Part shown: in pieces, positions 9,112-18,136 of the stretch
Layout: the number at the start of each line of letters is the position of its first letter
Numbering within the stretch: the first letter of the stretch is position 1
The notes under the pieces: generated by a model
Database searches by the model: none
What the model was told of the DNA's origin: nothing
What the model saw: the letters and a program-made list of their open reading frames with translations, nothing else
From: JAHEIJ01 sp040235565
Lineage (GTDB): Bacteria > Pseudomonadota > Gammaproteobacteria > UBA6429 > Thiohalophilaceae
Assembly: GCA_040235565.1 (NCBI GenBank)
Contig: JBECLA010000043.1
Coordinates: forward strand, 6,690-70,689
Direction: 5' to 3'
DNA: 64,000 bases
Translations under genes and position numbers: made by a program

Positions 9112-10644
9112 CTATTCTTCGTCTTCAAGTTCAATACTATCCCAGTCAATAGTGGAACCGCTTAGGACGCCTTCTGCACCGAGGATATTTCCAGGCAATA
9201 CGGTTGCAAAGAATATTTCGCGAGTTATCTGGGTATCCTCTGGGCCTTCAAATTCACCGATGTTCGTTGTATCAATATCAATTCCTAGAATAGTCACCTC
9301 AGGTTCAATGATACTTGCGACTGGACCCTGTAGCTTGACCTTATTTTCATTAGAACCATCTTTAATTTTGATTTCCTCAGCAAATACGACCGCCGTACCG
9401 CTTCCGCTGAGTAGACGTCCTCGTACCTCGACATAGTCAGGGTTGGTATTAGTGCCGGAATTGGTTAAGCGATCCGCCAACGTTGCGAGATCGTTAGCAT
9501 CTTCACTTATTTTACTGAGGTTGGTGACTTGCACGGTTATCTCTGCCAGGTTGGTAAGGTCAAATGTCACGCTCTCACTGGTTACCGTGAGAACGTTAGC
9601 TACACGCGCATGGAGTTCGATCTCATCATGAAAACGGATTTCTTCAGCAATCAGGGTGCCAGCCTGCCATCGACCTTCGACTTCCAATCGCATACCTTCG
9701 ATAATATCGCTGGCGAGCCCACCCTTATAAATGGTGCTTGAGGTAGTTTGTATCACTTCATTTCCCAAGTTAAACCGACCACTGGCACTAAACATTGATG
9801 TGTCACTGACGATACCTTCATATTCCACTTCATCATTATCACTACCATCAATATCGTCTTCCTGCTCAATAGTTAAAGCGTCAACCAGGTTGCCGTCATA
9901 GTTACCCTTTACCTCCACTTGCATACCTTCTTGTATGCCACTAGATGGCAATTCCGCAGTAGTGTAATCAATAAGCAAACCGTTTATGGTAAATGTTTGA
10001 TCTACGAGGTTAAGACTCAGTGCATCTATAACGCCTTTCAGTTCAACCGCATTACCAATTGAAAAGCTCCCGTGATATTCCAGATAACCGGCTCGAATTT
10101 GTCCAGCTTCATCCCGCAAACCGCTGATTTCGACCAAATCATTAATACTTATTCCCGCTATGGTGGTGCCATTCAGAATGGTTTGATTGTCGATGATCAC
10201 TTGTTGTCCCATCACTTGTATACGCAAACTAGTAGCATCTTGCTGTGTCGCGGCATCAAGTGACGTGATGTTTTCCACCGGCCCTTCCACACTGTCGTTG
10301 TAATACACCGCATCAGCCGTACCGGTTTTACCATCTGCATTAAATCTACCGACTACACGAACCACCTGGCCTTCACTGAAACCTTCTGCTAAAAGAAATG
10401 CGCCTGTACCGTCTGTTGGGTCCGCTGGATCATCGACACGCACTCCCTCGACATGGATAGCCGCATTATCGGTATTGAATGTCACACCATTGACCTTGAT
10501 GCTGCCAATGCCCGTTACGGTACCGGTACTGATACCCGTGCCCCCGATGCCACCTTCAGCTACCGCCAAGGGATCACCACAACTTCCCAGCAAGAAGCTT
10601 CCTACCAGTGGCAGTATTAAAATTGTATTAAGTATTTTGTTCAT
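9112..10644 (-). CDS. DUF5666 repeat lipoprotein
   Basis: A 510-residue predicted lipoprotein of unknown function. From the ATG at 10642-10644 the sequence MNKILNTILILPLVGSF runs into the lipobox LLGSC, with Cys22 as the lipidation site. The mature part is acidic and made of about five related beta-rich modules of the DUF5666 type, each with a pattern like VxxGxVTGxGSIxVNGVxFNT (e.g. GIGSIKVNGVTFNTDNA, VELKGVIDALSL, VEYEGIVSDTSM, VKLQGPVASIIEP). The start overlaps the end of the DUF6502 gene by 17 bp, so the two are translated as a pair. Its base composition is more AT-rich than its neighbours. Confidence 0.8.
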   Translation of the reverse strand: MNKILNTILILPLVGSFLLGSCGDPLAVAEGGIGGTGISTGTVTGIGSIKVNGVTFNTDNAAIHVEGVRVDDPADPTDGTGAFLLAEGFSEGQVVRVVGRFNADGKTGTADAVYYNDSVEGPVENITSLDAATQQDATSLRIQVMGQQVIIDNQTILNGTTIAGISINDLVEISGLRDEAGQIRAGYLEYHGSFSIGNAVELKGVIDALSLNLVDQTFTINGLLIDYTTAELPSSGIQEGMQVEVKGNYDGNLVDALTIEQEDDIDGSDNDEVEYEGIVSDTSMFSASGRFNLGNEVIQTTSSTIYKGGLASDIIEGMRLEVEGRWQAGTLIAEEIRFHDEIELHARVANVLTVTSESVTFDLTNLAEITVQVTNLSKISEDANDLATLADRLTNSGTNTNPDYVEVRGRLLSGSGTAVVFAEEIKIKDGSNENKVKLQGPVASIIEPEVTILGIDIDTTNIGEFEGPEDTQITREIFFATVLPGNILGAEGVLSGSTIDWDSIELEDEE

Positions 10645-11473
10645 CGGGGTTATCCCGGCTTTCGCCTTCGGGGTTTTCAAAATAATAAATGCCAAGACCG
10701 GCCACATTACGCCCCGTCCCTTCAGCTGACGGATTCACATCACGGTCATGTTTCGCCAACCAGAGATTGAATTCCTCCAGCAATTTCTGTGCTTTCCTGG
10801 CGGTAAGTTCTTGAAATTCTGGCAACGCTTGGTCCGGTAAATTGTCGTAGCGCACCTTGCGTTGAAAGTATTTTCGCTCAGTCGCGGGATCGAGGTTGTG
10901 ATCTATTGTTGAAATCAGCGCACTGGTATCCGCGCCGAGGATATACAATTTATCCACTTCACTTTCATGGGGAATATAGGCGTTGGCCATTAGGCGGACC
11001 TTGCCGTCCTCAAGACGCTCGACATTCCCCACTCGCAACAACTCGTCGAGAATGGCCCGGGCAGGAACATCACCGCTATATTTTTTAACCAGCGCGGTAA
11101 AAGAAGTTTCGCCTTCAAATGGCAAATCGCCCGGCTTACCCTCACCTGATTGATAGCTGTTATCAAATAACCAGCCACCGATTACCCGTGCAGCGCGGTT
11201 ATAACGTTCCTCTTCCGCCGCATCATCCGGACGGGGTAAATCCTGTACCCGGCTCACCTCCTTGCGGCTCAGACCGGTAATTACCGCCACCCGCGAGACG
11301 GATTGCTTGCGTCCGGGGATACCGAATTCCCTGGTGGCCACATCAACATAGACCCACTTGGCCAGATCGGCGAAGGTGCCATAGGAAATACCATTCCGTA
11401 ACAGTACCCGCACCAAGGGACGCAGAATACGCAGGGTCGCTGCTGAGAGGGCTTGTACCAGGGTTTTACTCAT
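10628..11473 (-). CDS. DUF6502 family protein
   Basis: 281 residues, function unknown. It carries an N-terminal helical region (LSAATLRILRPLVRVLLRNG) and a helix-turn-helix-like stretch (VSRVAVITGLSRKEVSRVQDL) that could bind DNA. A further region matches the DUF6502 family pattern. The start is set at MSKTLVQ (ATG 11471-11473). The gene overlaps the DUF5666 lipoprotein gene; DUF6502 and DUF5666 genes are often neighbours, which suggests one process. A transcriptional role is inference from the HTH-like segment only. Confidence 0.7.
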   Translation of the reverse strand: MSKTLVQALSAATLRILRPLVRVLLRNGISYGTFADLAKWVYVDVATREFGIPGRKQSVSRVAVITGLSRKEVSRVQDLPRPDDAAEEERYNRAARVIGGWLFDNSYQSGEGKPGDLPFEGETSFTALVKKYSGDVPARAILDELLRVGNVERLEDGKVRLMANAYIPHESEVDKLYILGADTSALISTIDHNLDPATERKYFQRKVRYDNLPDQALPEFQELTARKAQKLLEEFNLWLAKHDRDVNPSAEGTGRNVAGLGIYYFENPEGESRDNPDEQNT

Positions 11474-11787
11474 ACTTTGGGACCGTATTCCCAATCAGAA
11501 TGAAAATCAAGAAAATGAGGATGTTATCGCAATATTGATGAACTGTGCTCAACGCAGCTCTTGGTGAACCTAATTCTGTTTGGCAATAAAAAAGCGGCCA
11601 GTGGCCGCCAAATAAAAGTACCTTTGTTGTTTTTATGAAAGCGAACGGTTACCCCCTTGCTTGAGGCATAACGCTATCCCACACGCTTTGCAGGGTCAAG
11701 TCATTTTCGCCTAATCCTTTGTCCGGAAACCGTATTTCGCCCACCCTGAAACCCAAATTAGCGGATCATGATAAACTCACAAGCACC
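11474..11787. other. Intergenic region with an orphan minus-strand terminator-like hairpin
   Basis: The region separates the DUF6502 gene (minus) from the ClC gene (plus) and should hold two divergent promoters. A 6-bp GC stem (11594-11599 with 11603-11608, GCGGCC and GGCCGC) is followed on the minus strand by six T. That is an intrinsic terminator shape, but no protein gene lies upstream of it on that strand. It may end a small RNA starting near 11700 or block antisense transcription. No tRNA is recognisable. Confidence 0.4.
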
Positions 11788-13101
11788 ATGTATCGCCATC
11801 ATCTTCGTCGAACTCATCGCCGCCTGTTTTCCCGCAAGGCCTGGCGCATGCGGCTGGTCTTCTGGGGCAGCGCACTCATCATCGGTGGCGTTGCCGCCGG
11901 TTTCGCCTTGAGTGCCCGCTACGCCGACGGATTTTTTCATCAGCTCTATCATCGTTCACCGCTGCTGGCGTACCTGCTCACCCCGCTGGGACTCGCCGGG
12001 ATCGCCTTCATCACGCAACGCTTTTTTAAAGGCACCGAAGGCAGCGGTATTCCCCAGGCCATCGCCGCCCTGTCAATGCGCAGTCATGCATTGCGCTCCC
12101 GGGTCTTGTCCCTGAGAGTCGCAGTGGGAAAAATCTTGCTTACCAGTCTGGGCCTGTTTTGTGGCGCCTCGATCGGACGCGAAGGTCCAACCGTGCATAT
12201 CGGCGCCTCCATCATGTATTCGCTGCGCCGCATTGCGCCCTTTCGTGGCAGGGATATGACCCGTAACCTGATTCTGGCCGGTGGCGCCGCCGGGATTTCG
12301 GCGGCTTTCAATACCCCCCTGGCGGGCATTATTTTCGCCATTGAGGAAATGAGCCGCTCCTATGAACATCGTACCAGTGGCACCCTGTTAATCAGTGTGG
12401 TACTGGCAGGTATTACCGCCCTGATGATCCTGGGTAATTACACCTATTTCGGTTCCACCAACGCGACCCTGCCGCTCAGCAACGCCTGGCTGGCCGTACT
12501 CATCTGTGGGGTGATCGGTGGTCTGTTGGGCGGGATGTTTGCCACCGGCCTGATTGAGGGCACGCGGAAAATTGCGCCGCTGGCACGGCGCCACCCTGTC
12601 GGTCTGGCCTTCGGTTGCGGCGTGTTGTTGAGTCTGTTCGGTTTCCTGTCGGGAGGGATGACCTACGGAACCGGTTATGAAGAAGCGAAGTACCTGGTCA
12701 CCGGCGGAGAACCGGAAATGGCTTTCCCGGTATTAAAGTTGCTTGCCACGGTAGTGTCCTATCTCAGTGGCATCCCGGGCGGGATTTTTGCCCCCTCCCT
12801 GTCTATCGGTGCCGGCATTGGGGCGGATCTTTCGGTCATTTTCCCGGCGGCGCCTGTCGCCGCCATCGTCATGCTGGGCATGGTAGGGTATTTCAGTGGC
12901 GTGGTGCAGGCCCCCATCACCGCCTTTGTGATTGTGATGGAGATGACCGATGATACCGGCATGCTGCTGCCGCTGATTGCGACCGCACTGATCGCCAAGG
13001 TGGTCTCCCATCTTGTTTGCCCGCGGCCTATCTATCAGGCACTGGCGGATGCCTATCTGAGCCGCAACGAACCGATAGTCGCCACCGCAAAGTCAAAATG
13101 A
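11788..13101 (+). CDS. ClC-family chloride channel/transporter
   Basis: A ClC-type anion channel or H+/Cl- exchanger in the inner membrane. Conserved selectivity-filter segments are present: GSGIPQA, GREGPTVHIGA (with the gating glutamate) and GGIFAPSLSIGAGIG. About ten to twelve hydrophobic helices fill the 437 residues. There is no C-terminal CBS domain. The ATG at 11788 (MYRHHLRRTHRR) is preferred. A TTG at 11719 would add 23 residues, and neither has a strong ribosome-binding site. The stop overlaps the start of the TlpA-like gene (ATGA). Confidence 0.9.
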   Translation: MYRHHLRRTHRRLFSRKAWRMRLVFWGSALIIGGVAAGFALSARYADGFFHQLYHRSPLLAYLLTPLGLAGIAFITQRFFKGTEGSGIPQAIAALSMRSHALRSRVLSLRVAVGKILLTSLGLFCGASIGREGPTVHIGASIMYSLRRIAPFRGRDMTRNLILAGGAAGISAAFNTPLAGIIFAIEEMSRSYEHRTSGTLLISVVLAGITALMILGNYTYFGSTNATLPLSNAWLAVLICGVIGGLLGGMFATGLIEGTRKIAPLARRHPVGLAFGCGVLLSLFGFLSGGMTYGTGYEEAKYLVTGGEPEMAFPVLKLLATVVSYLSGIPGGIFAPSLSIGAGIGADLSVIFPAAPVAAIVMLGMVGYFSGVVQAPITAFVIVMEMTDDTGMLLPLIATALIAKVVSHLVCPRPIYQALADAYLSRNEPIVATAKSK

Positions 13102-13607
13102 AACGCGCACATACAGGATTCGGTATGCTACTCCTGGTGCTGCTGCTGGCTGGCGGCTATTACTGGCTTGGCCCCAGCTATGCTCCGGCAGCACCTGCAG
13201 TCGATTTCAAGATCATTGACGGGCGCACTCTCAACCTCCAACAATTCGCCGGTCAACCGGTACTGGTGGTTTTCTGGGCGACAACCTGTCCGGGATGCGT
13301 CAAGGAAATACCGCACTTGATCGAACTGTACGAGGAGCTGGCACCGCGGGGGCTGGAGGTCATTGGGGTCGCGATGGCCTATGATCCCCCCAACCAGGTA
13401 GTGGAAATGCAGCAACGCAAGCAGATCCCCTATCCGATTGCCCTGGATGTGCAAGGCAAGGTCGCCTCCGCCTTCGGGAATGTCCAGCAAACACCGACCT
13501 CATTTCTGATCAATCCACAGGGGCGAATCGCAAAACAAGCCATCGGCAGGTTGAACATGTCGCAACTACGCGCGGAGTTACATGCAATGTTATCAAAAGG
13601 AGGCTGA
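13098..13607 (+). CDS. TlpA-like thioredoxin-fold protein, membrane-anchored
   Basis: A periplasm-facing thiol oxidoreductase of 169 residues. An N-terminal signal anchor (GMLLLVLLLAGGYYWLG) is followed by a thioredoxin fold with active site CPGC in VVFWATTCPGCVKEIPHL and the cis-proline region QTPTSFLI. The family (TlpA/ResA/DsbE) usually reduces cysteines, for example of apocytochromes. A CxxCH protein gene lies two genes downstream, which fits that role. The start codon overlaps the ClC stop (ATGA), and the stop lies just before hemJ. Confidence 0.87.
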   Translation: MKRAHTGFGMLLLVLLLAGGYYWLGPSYAPAAPAVDFKIIDGRTLNLQQFAGQPVLVVFWATTCPGCVKEIPHLIELYEELAPRGLEVIGVAMAYDPPNQVVEMQQRKQIPYPIALDVQGKVASAFGNVQQTPTSFLINPQGRIAKQAIGRLNMSQLRAELHAMLSKGG

Positions 13608-13608
13608 T

Positions 13609-14046
13609 ATGCTGTGGGCCTGGTTAAAAGCGTTTCATATTATCTTTATGGTGACCTGGTTTGCCGGACTCTTCTATTTACCTCGTCTGTTTGTTTATCA
13701 CGCCATGGCTGAAGATGCCGCAACTCGCGAGCACCTCAAGATAATGGAGCGCAAGCTCTATAAGTTTGTGACTCCCCTGATGTGGTTGATGGTGGGTTTT
13801 GGCATAGGACTGATCATTGTCAATGGTGCGGAATGGTTCGCACTGCAAACCTGGTTACATATCAAGTTGTTTCTGGTGGCTATCCTCATCGCATATCATT
13901 TTTATTGCGGGAAAATTGTCAGGGATTTCCAGGATGATAACAAAATTCGTAACCACGTATTCTACCGCTGGGTCAACGAGATTCCGGTCCTGTTTTTATT
14001 TGCTATCGTAATACTGGCGGTGATTAAACAACCACCAAGCGCTTGA
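13609..14046 (+). CDS. hemJ: Protoporphyrinogen IX oxidase HemJ
   Basis: A small membrane protein (145 residues, four helices) that oxidises protoporphyrinogen IX to protoporphyrin IX in heme synthesis. The family pattern is clear: WLKAFHIIFMVTWFAGLFYLPRLF at the N-terminus with the conserved His, and LHIKLFLVAILIAYH with the second His. The ATG at 13609 has a very good AAAAGGAGG site. It starts 1 bp after the TlpA-like stop. hemL, another heme gene, is 2.7 kb downstream. Confidence 0.9.
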   Translation: MLWAWLKAFHIIFMVTWFAGLFYLPRLFVYHAMAEDAATREHLKIMERKLYKFVTPLMWLMVGFGIGLIIVNGAEWFALQTWLHIKLFLVAILIAYHFYCGKIVRDFQDDNKIRNHVFYRWVNEIPVLFLFAIVILAVIKQPPSA

Positions 14047-14092
14047 TAAGCTGCGTTATTCATATCTTCTTTAATTATTAAGGAGGTCTTGA

Positions 14093-14566
14093 GTGAACAT
14101 ACTTTTGATCGCAATAGTTTTACTGGCAACAGGTCAGGTTCAGGCTGCAACTGACAACAGAGATTGGCGTCAAGGCGGTACTGATAAGGAAAGACTTGAA
14201 AATGTTGTGCGTGTCATCCCCAGCGCAGCAGACATCATGTTCCAGATGGGAGAACGGTATCGTAATCTGTATTGGGCCGGCAAACAAGGTAAATGGAAAT
14301 TTGCACAATACCAGACTGAAGAAATGCACCGTCTGATTGAGAAACTCATTATCACTCGTCCTAACAGAGCGGCTACTGCTGAAACGTTTTTGCGCGACGC
14401 CTTTGAGGGTTTTGAAATCGCCATTACCGATAAAGATTGGAAAAAATTCACGGCGGCCTTTGAACATATGCGTGAACGGTGTATGGCGTGTCATATCCAG
14501 AATGAGCATGCGTTCGTTGAGCTGAATAAACGACCGGCAAAAGGCAACAGTCCGGTGCTGGATTAA
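14093..14566 (+). CDS. Secreted CxxCH (c-type heme) protein
   Basis: 157 residues with a signal peptide (MNILLIAIVLLATGQVQA). The mature part is mostly helical and contains one heme attachment motif CMACH at residues 130-134 near the C-terminus, an arrangement resembling cytochrome c'-like four-helix proteins. The start is GTG with a strong AAGGAGG site upstream. The specific function is not known. Its place after the TlpA-like and hemJ genes suggests a small redox or heme group. Confidence 0.72.
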   Translation: MNILLIAIVLLATGQVQAATDNRDWRQGGTDKERLENVVRVIPSAADIMFQMGERYRNLYWAGKQGKWKFAQYQTEEMHRLIEKLIITRPNRAATAETFLRDAFEGFEIAITDKDWKKFTAAFEHMRERCMACHIQNEHAFVELNKRPAKGNSPVLD

Positions 14567-14618
14567 ACAGCAGGATTGTGGGACTTGGCCATTAGACGTC
14601 ATTACAGAGTTAATCACG

Positions 14619-15185
14619 ATGGATATTAAGCAGGATCTGATTCGCTACTACCGCTGGTTACGCCAATACGGGATTAATGATTCCCACAGTGGTAATGCCT
14701 CGGTGCGTGACGACAATACCATCTGGGTCACACCTACCGGTGCTTGTGCTGATACTTTAAAGGCTGACGCTCTGGTGGCTTGCAGTGTGGGAGGATCAAT
14801 AGGCAAAGGGGCTTCCCTGGATGCCACCCTGCATGTCGCCGTCTACCAACAGAATCCCAAAGCGCGGGCCGTGCTGCACAGTCACGGTGCTCACACCGTC
14901 GCTCTCACCATGAACGGGGAAGATTTCCTTCCGGCTGACTTCGAAGGGCAATATTATTTCCCTCGGGTACCGGTGATCACTATCGCTTACGATCGATACC
15001 TCAAGGACGCGCCGCGCCTGGTCGCCAGCACCCTGGCGGAATATCCTATTGCGGTCGTACGCGGTCACGGCATCTATGCGCAGGCAGAATCACTTAACCT
15101 TGCCTACAAGTGGACCTGTTCACTGGAACTGTCAGCCAGAACGGCATTTCTCGCCAGGCAGGCCGGGACCTTACCCGCCTCATAA
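14619..15185 (+). CDS. Class II aldolase/adducin domain protein
   Basis: 188 residues with the class II aldolase fold (fuculose-/ribulose-phosphate aldolase and epimerase family). Metal ligands are visible as His87 and His89 in VLHSHGAH and His150 in VRGHGIY. The usual catalytic glutamate (SSE...LH pattern) appears as aspartate 68 in ASLDATLH, so catalysis may differ. The substrate cannot be named. It sits just upstream of thiD but 98 bp apart. Confidence 0.78.
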   Translation: MDIKQDLIRYYRWLRQYGINDSHSGNASVRDDNTIWVTPTGACADTLKADALVACSVGGSIGKGASLDATLHVAVYQQNPKARAVLHSHGAHTVALTMNGEDFLPADFEGQYYFPRVPVITIAYDRYLKDAPRLVASTLAEYPIAVVRGHGIYAQAESLNLAYKWTCSLELSARTAFLARQAGTLPAS

Positions 15186-15283
15186 ATACGGGTTACCTGA
15201 ACAGTCACTCCCCGTCCTGTCAGCCTCGCCACCCCGGGCAAGGATGTTACAATGCCTTATCTCAATCTGTAGTTCTAACTGTT

Positions 15284-16087
15284 ATGCCCCACTCCCAACA
15301 GATACCTGTCGTGATGTGCTTTGCCGGCCTGGACAGTACCGGCGGCGCTGGTATACAGGCGGATATTGAAGCCGTCGCCAGCATGGGTTGTCATGCTGCA
15401 CCCATCGTCACCGCACTGACAGTCCAGGACACCCAGCGGGTAATTGATTTCAGCCCGGTGGATACCAACGTATTCATCACCCAGGCCCGTGCGGTACTGG
15501 AAGATATGCCCATTGCTGCCTTCAAAATCGGCATGCTGGGTGATGTGCGCATCATCGAGGCATTGCATACCCTCTTGACCGACTACCCGGACATCCCGGT
15601 CGTTCTGGATCCGGTGCTTAGCGGTGGCGGCGGAGGGGAATTAAGCACGCCGGAAATGATCGCTGCGCTCAGCAACCTGCTTCTTCCCCAGGTCACGGTG
15701 TTGACACCCAACAGCATTGAAGCCCGCACCCTCGCGCCGGAGTGTGACACGCTTGAAGCCTGTGGACAGGGATTATTGGACAAGGGTTGTGAATTTGTCT
15801 TGCTCACCGGTACTCACGAAGAAGCCGAACAGGTTGAGAACCGCCTGTTTGGTAACCGCCGGCTGCTGGAAACCTTTATCTGGGAACGCTTGCCCCATGA
15901 CTATCATGGCTCCGGCTGCACCCTGGCGGCGGCCATCGCCGGGTTGCTGGCACAGGGACTGGAACCGTTCACCGCCATTCACGAAGCTCAGGAATACACC
16001 TGGGAAACCCTGCGGCACGGTTATCGCGTGGGTATGGGGCAACTCCTGCCCAATCGGTTGTTCTGGGCCCGCGGCGAAGAAGACTGA
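15284..16087 (+). CDS. thiD: Hydroxymethylpyrimidine (phosphate) kinase
   Basis: Phosphorylates HMP and HMP-P to HMP-PP for thiamine synthesis. 267 residues from the ATG at 15284. Signatures are GLDSTGGAGIQADI near the N-terminus, TALTVQDTQ, KIGMLGD, VLDPVLSGGGGG and the anion-hole sequence HDYHGSGCTLAAAIA. It is followed 4 bp later by thiE and then hemL, a common gammaproteobacterial order. No TPP riboswitch is seen upstream. Confidence 0.93.
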   Translation: MPHSQQIPVVMCFAGLDSTGGAGIQADIEAVASMGCHAAPIVTALTVQDTQRVIDFSPVDTNVFITQARAVLEDMPIAAFKIGMLGDVRIIEALHTLLTDYPDIPVVLDPVLSGGGGGELSTPEMIAALSNLLLPQVTVLTPNSIEARTLAPECDTLEACGQGLLDKGCEFVLLTGTHEEAEQVENRLFGNRRLLETFIWERLPHDYHGSGCTLAAAIAGLLAQGLEPFTAIHEAQEYTWETLRHGYRVGMGQLLPNRLFWARGEED

Positions 16088-16091
16088 ACCC

Positions 16092-16718
16092 ATGCGCGAT
16101 CCCCGTTTCCGCGGCGTCTATGCCATTACTGATCCTGTTTTGTGTAAGACGCAGTTAAACGACAAAGTGCTTGCCGCAATTGAGGGCGGTATTCGCATCC
16201 TGCAATACCGTAACAAACAGGCCCCTCGTGAGCGCCAGTATGAAGAAGCAAGTGATTTGTTGAGCTTGTGTCGTCAGCACGATGTGCTGTTCATCATTAA
16301 TGATGATCTTGAACTTGCGGCTGAGGTCAAGGCTGATGGTGTCCATCTTGGACAAGGGGACCGAACTGTGGTCGAGGCCCGTCAACAACTGGGCACGGAT
16401 AAAATCATTGGTATCTCCTGCAACAATCGCTTCGAGTACGCCCTGGCCGCACAGCAGCAAGGGGCAGACTATGTGGCCTTCGGCCGTTTTTTTCCTTCCC
16501 GTACCAAACCGCAGGCACCGCAGGCGAAACTTGAATTACTGCACCGTGCCCGCAGTGAACTGCAGCTTCCGGTAGTCGCAATTGGCGGCATTACTCCGGC
16601 GAACGGTCGGCAATTGATCCAGGCCGGTGCGGATATGCTCGCAGTGATCCATGGTATATTTGCCCGGCATGACGTGCGCCAGGCAGCACACGACTATGCC
16701 GCATTGTTTCAACATTGA
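16092..16718 (+). CDS. thiE: Thiamine-phosphate synthase
   Basis: Joins HMP-PP and thiazole phosphate into thiamine phosphate. 208 residues, a TIM barrel of normal size. Family motifs are GVYAITDP, ILQYRNKQA, LFIINDDLELAAEVKADGVHLGQGD, YVAFGRFFPSRTK and VAIGGITPANG. In many homologues the fourth motif begins with G rather than A; this is a small change. The ATG at 16092 lies 4 bp after the thiD stop. Confidence 0.93.
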   Translation: MRDPRFRGVYAITDPVLCKTQLNDKVLAAIEGGIRILQYRNKQAPRERQYEEASDLLSLCRQHDVLFIINDDLELAAEVKADGVHLGQGDRTVVEARQQLGTDKIIGISCNNRFEYALAAQQQGADYVAFGRFFPSRTKPQAPQAKLELLHRARSELQLPVVAIGGITPANGRQLIQAGADMLAVIHGIFARHDVRQAAHDYAALFQH

Positions 16719-16772
16719 GTTTTATTCTTTACGAGTTTCGTTTACCACCAGTTAGCAAGCAAGGATTCCAGC

Positions 16773-18053
16773 ATGAGCCGTTCACACGATCTCTTTATTC
16801 AAGCCCAGCAACACATTCCCGGTGGCGTCAATTCGCCCGTGCGTGCTTTCAAGGGAGTGGGAGGCGATCCGGTTTTTTTCAAACGCGCCAAGGGTTCCTA
16901 TGTTTACGATGAGGACAACCGGCAATACATCGACTATGTGGCATCCTGGGGCCCCATGGTCGTTGGCCATGCCCATGACGAAGTACTGGCAGCAGTACAG
17001 GAAACGATGCAGAACGGTTTGAGCTTCGGGGCCCCCACTGAACTGGAGACCCGCATGGCCGACAAGGTGTGCGAACTGATGCCATCCATTGACCTGGTAC
17101 GCATGGTCAGCTCCGGCACCGAAGCCACCATGTCGGCCTTGCGCCTGGCGCGCGGCTTCACCGGACGCGACAAGATCATCAAGTTCGAAGGCTGCTACCA
17201 CGGGCATTCGGATTCTCTCCTGGTCAAGGCCGGATCAGGTGCCCTGACCCTGGGCGTGCCGACCTCACCCGGAGTCCCGGCCAGCCTGGCAGAACACACC
17301 ATCACCCTGACCTACAATGACAGCCAGCAGGTGCGTGACACCTTCGCCCGGATTGGTGAGGAGATCGCCTGTATCATCGTCGAACCGGTTGCCGGCAACA
17401 TGAATTGCATCCCGCCTGTCCCCGGCTTTCTGGAGACTTTACGCGAGGTGTGTGATGAATACGGCAGTGTTTTAATTCTGGATGAGGTGATGACGGGTTT
17501 TCGGGTCAGTCTCGGCGGCGCCCAGGGTTACTATGGCATTACCCCGGATCTCACCACCCTGGGTAAAGTGATCGGCGGCGGTATGCCAGTCGGCGCCTTC
17601 GGTGGCAAACGGGAGATCATGGAACATATCGCGCCATTGGGCCCTGTCTATCAGGCGGGAACCCTCTCGGGTAATCCGGTCGCCATGGCCGCCGGCCTGA
17701 AAACCCTGGAACTCATCGCCACGTCCAACTTCTTTGAAAAGCTGGCAGACAAGACAAGTGCCATGGCCGAAGGACTGCGCATGCATGCCAGTGCGGCGGG
17801 CATCCCTCTGACCACCAATGAGGTTGGCGGGATGTTCGGGTACTTCTTTACTGAAGAAGAAAAGGTCACGAATTTTGCCCAGGTGAGCAGCTGTGATATC
17901 GAGCGTTTCAAGAAGTTTTATCACGGCATGCTACAGGAAGGGATCTATCTGGCACCGTCGGCATTTGAAGCGGGCTTTGTTTCCAGTATGCACAGCGATG
18001 ATGATATTGCGGATACTCTGGCCGCGGCAGACAAGGTGCTGGCAAAACTCTGA
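16773..18053 (+). CDS. hemL: Glutamate-1-semialdehyde 2,1-aminomutase
   Basis: PLP enzyme that makes 5-aminolevulinate, the first heme precursor of the C5 pathway. 426 residues, the typical length. The PLP lysine lies in LGKVIGGGMPVGAFGG, with LILDEVMTGFRV just upstream, HIPGGVNSPVRAF at the N-terminus and SSGTEATMSALRLARGFT. A clear AAGGA site precedes the ATG. It ends the thiD-thiE-hemL cluster. Confidence 0.97.
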   Translation: MSRSHDLFIQAQQHIPGGVNSPVRAFKGVGGDPVFFKRAKGSYVYDEDNRQYIDYVASWGPMVVGHAHDEVLAAVQETMQNGLSFGAPTELETRMADKVCELMPSIDLVRMVSSGTEATMSALRLARGFTGRDKIIKFEGCYHGHSDSLLVKAGSGALTLGVPTSPGVPASLAEHTITLTYNDSQQVRDTFARIGEEIACIIVEPVAGNMNCIPPVPGFLETLREVCDEYGSVLILDEVMTGFRVSLGGAQGYYGITPDLTTLGKVIGGGMPVGAFGGKREIMEHIAPLGPVYQAGTLSGNPVAMAAGLKTLELIATSNFFEKLADKTSAMAEGLRMHASAAGIPLTTNEVGGMFGYFFTEEEKVTNFAQVSSCDIERFKKFYHGMLQEGIYLAPSAFEAGFVSSMHSDDDIADTLAAADKVLAKL

Positions 18054-18136
18054 ACCTAACGACGTGGACAATCGTGGCGTCATTGTTCACCTCTTGTTCA
18101 TATCTGCCAGGCCACGCAAACTGAGCACCTAGCAGA

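Noticed and set aside
12073..12369. Antisense frame across the ClC gene
   Set aside because: Overlaps the filter region of the ClC gene with no coding signal of its own.
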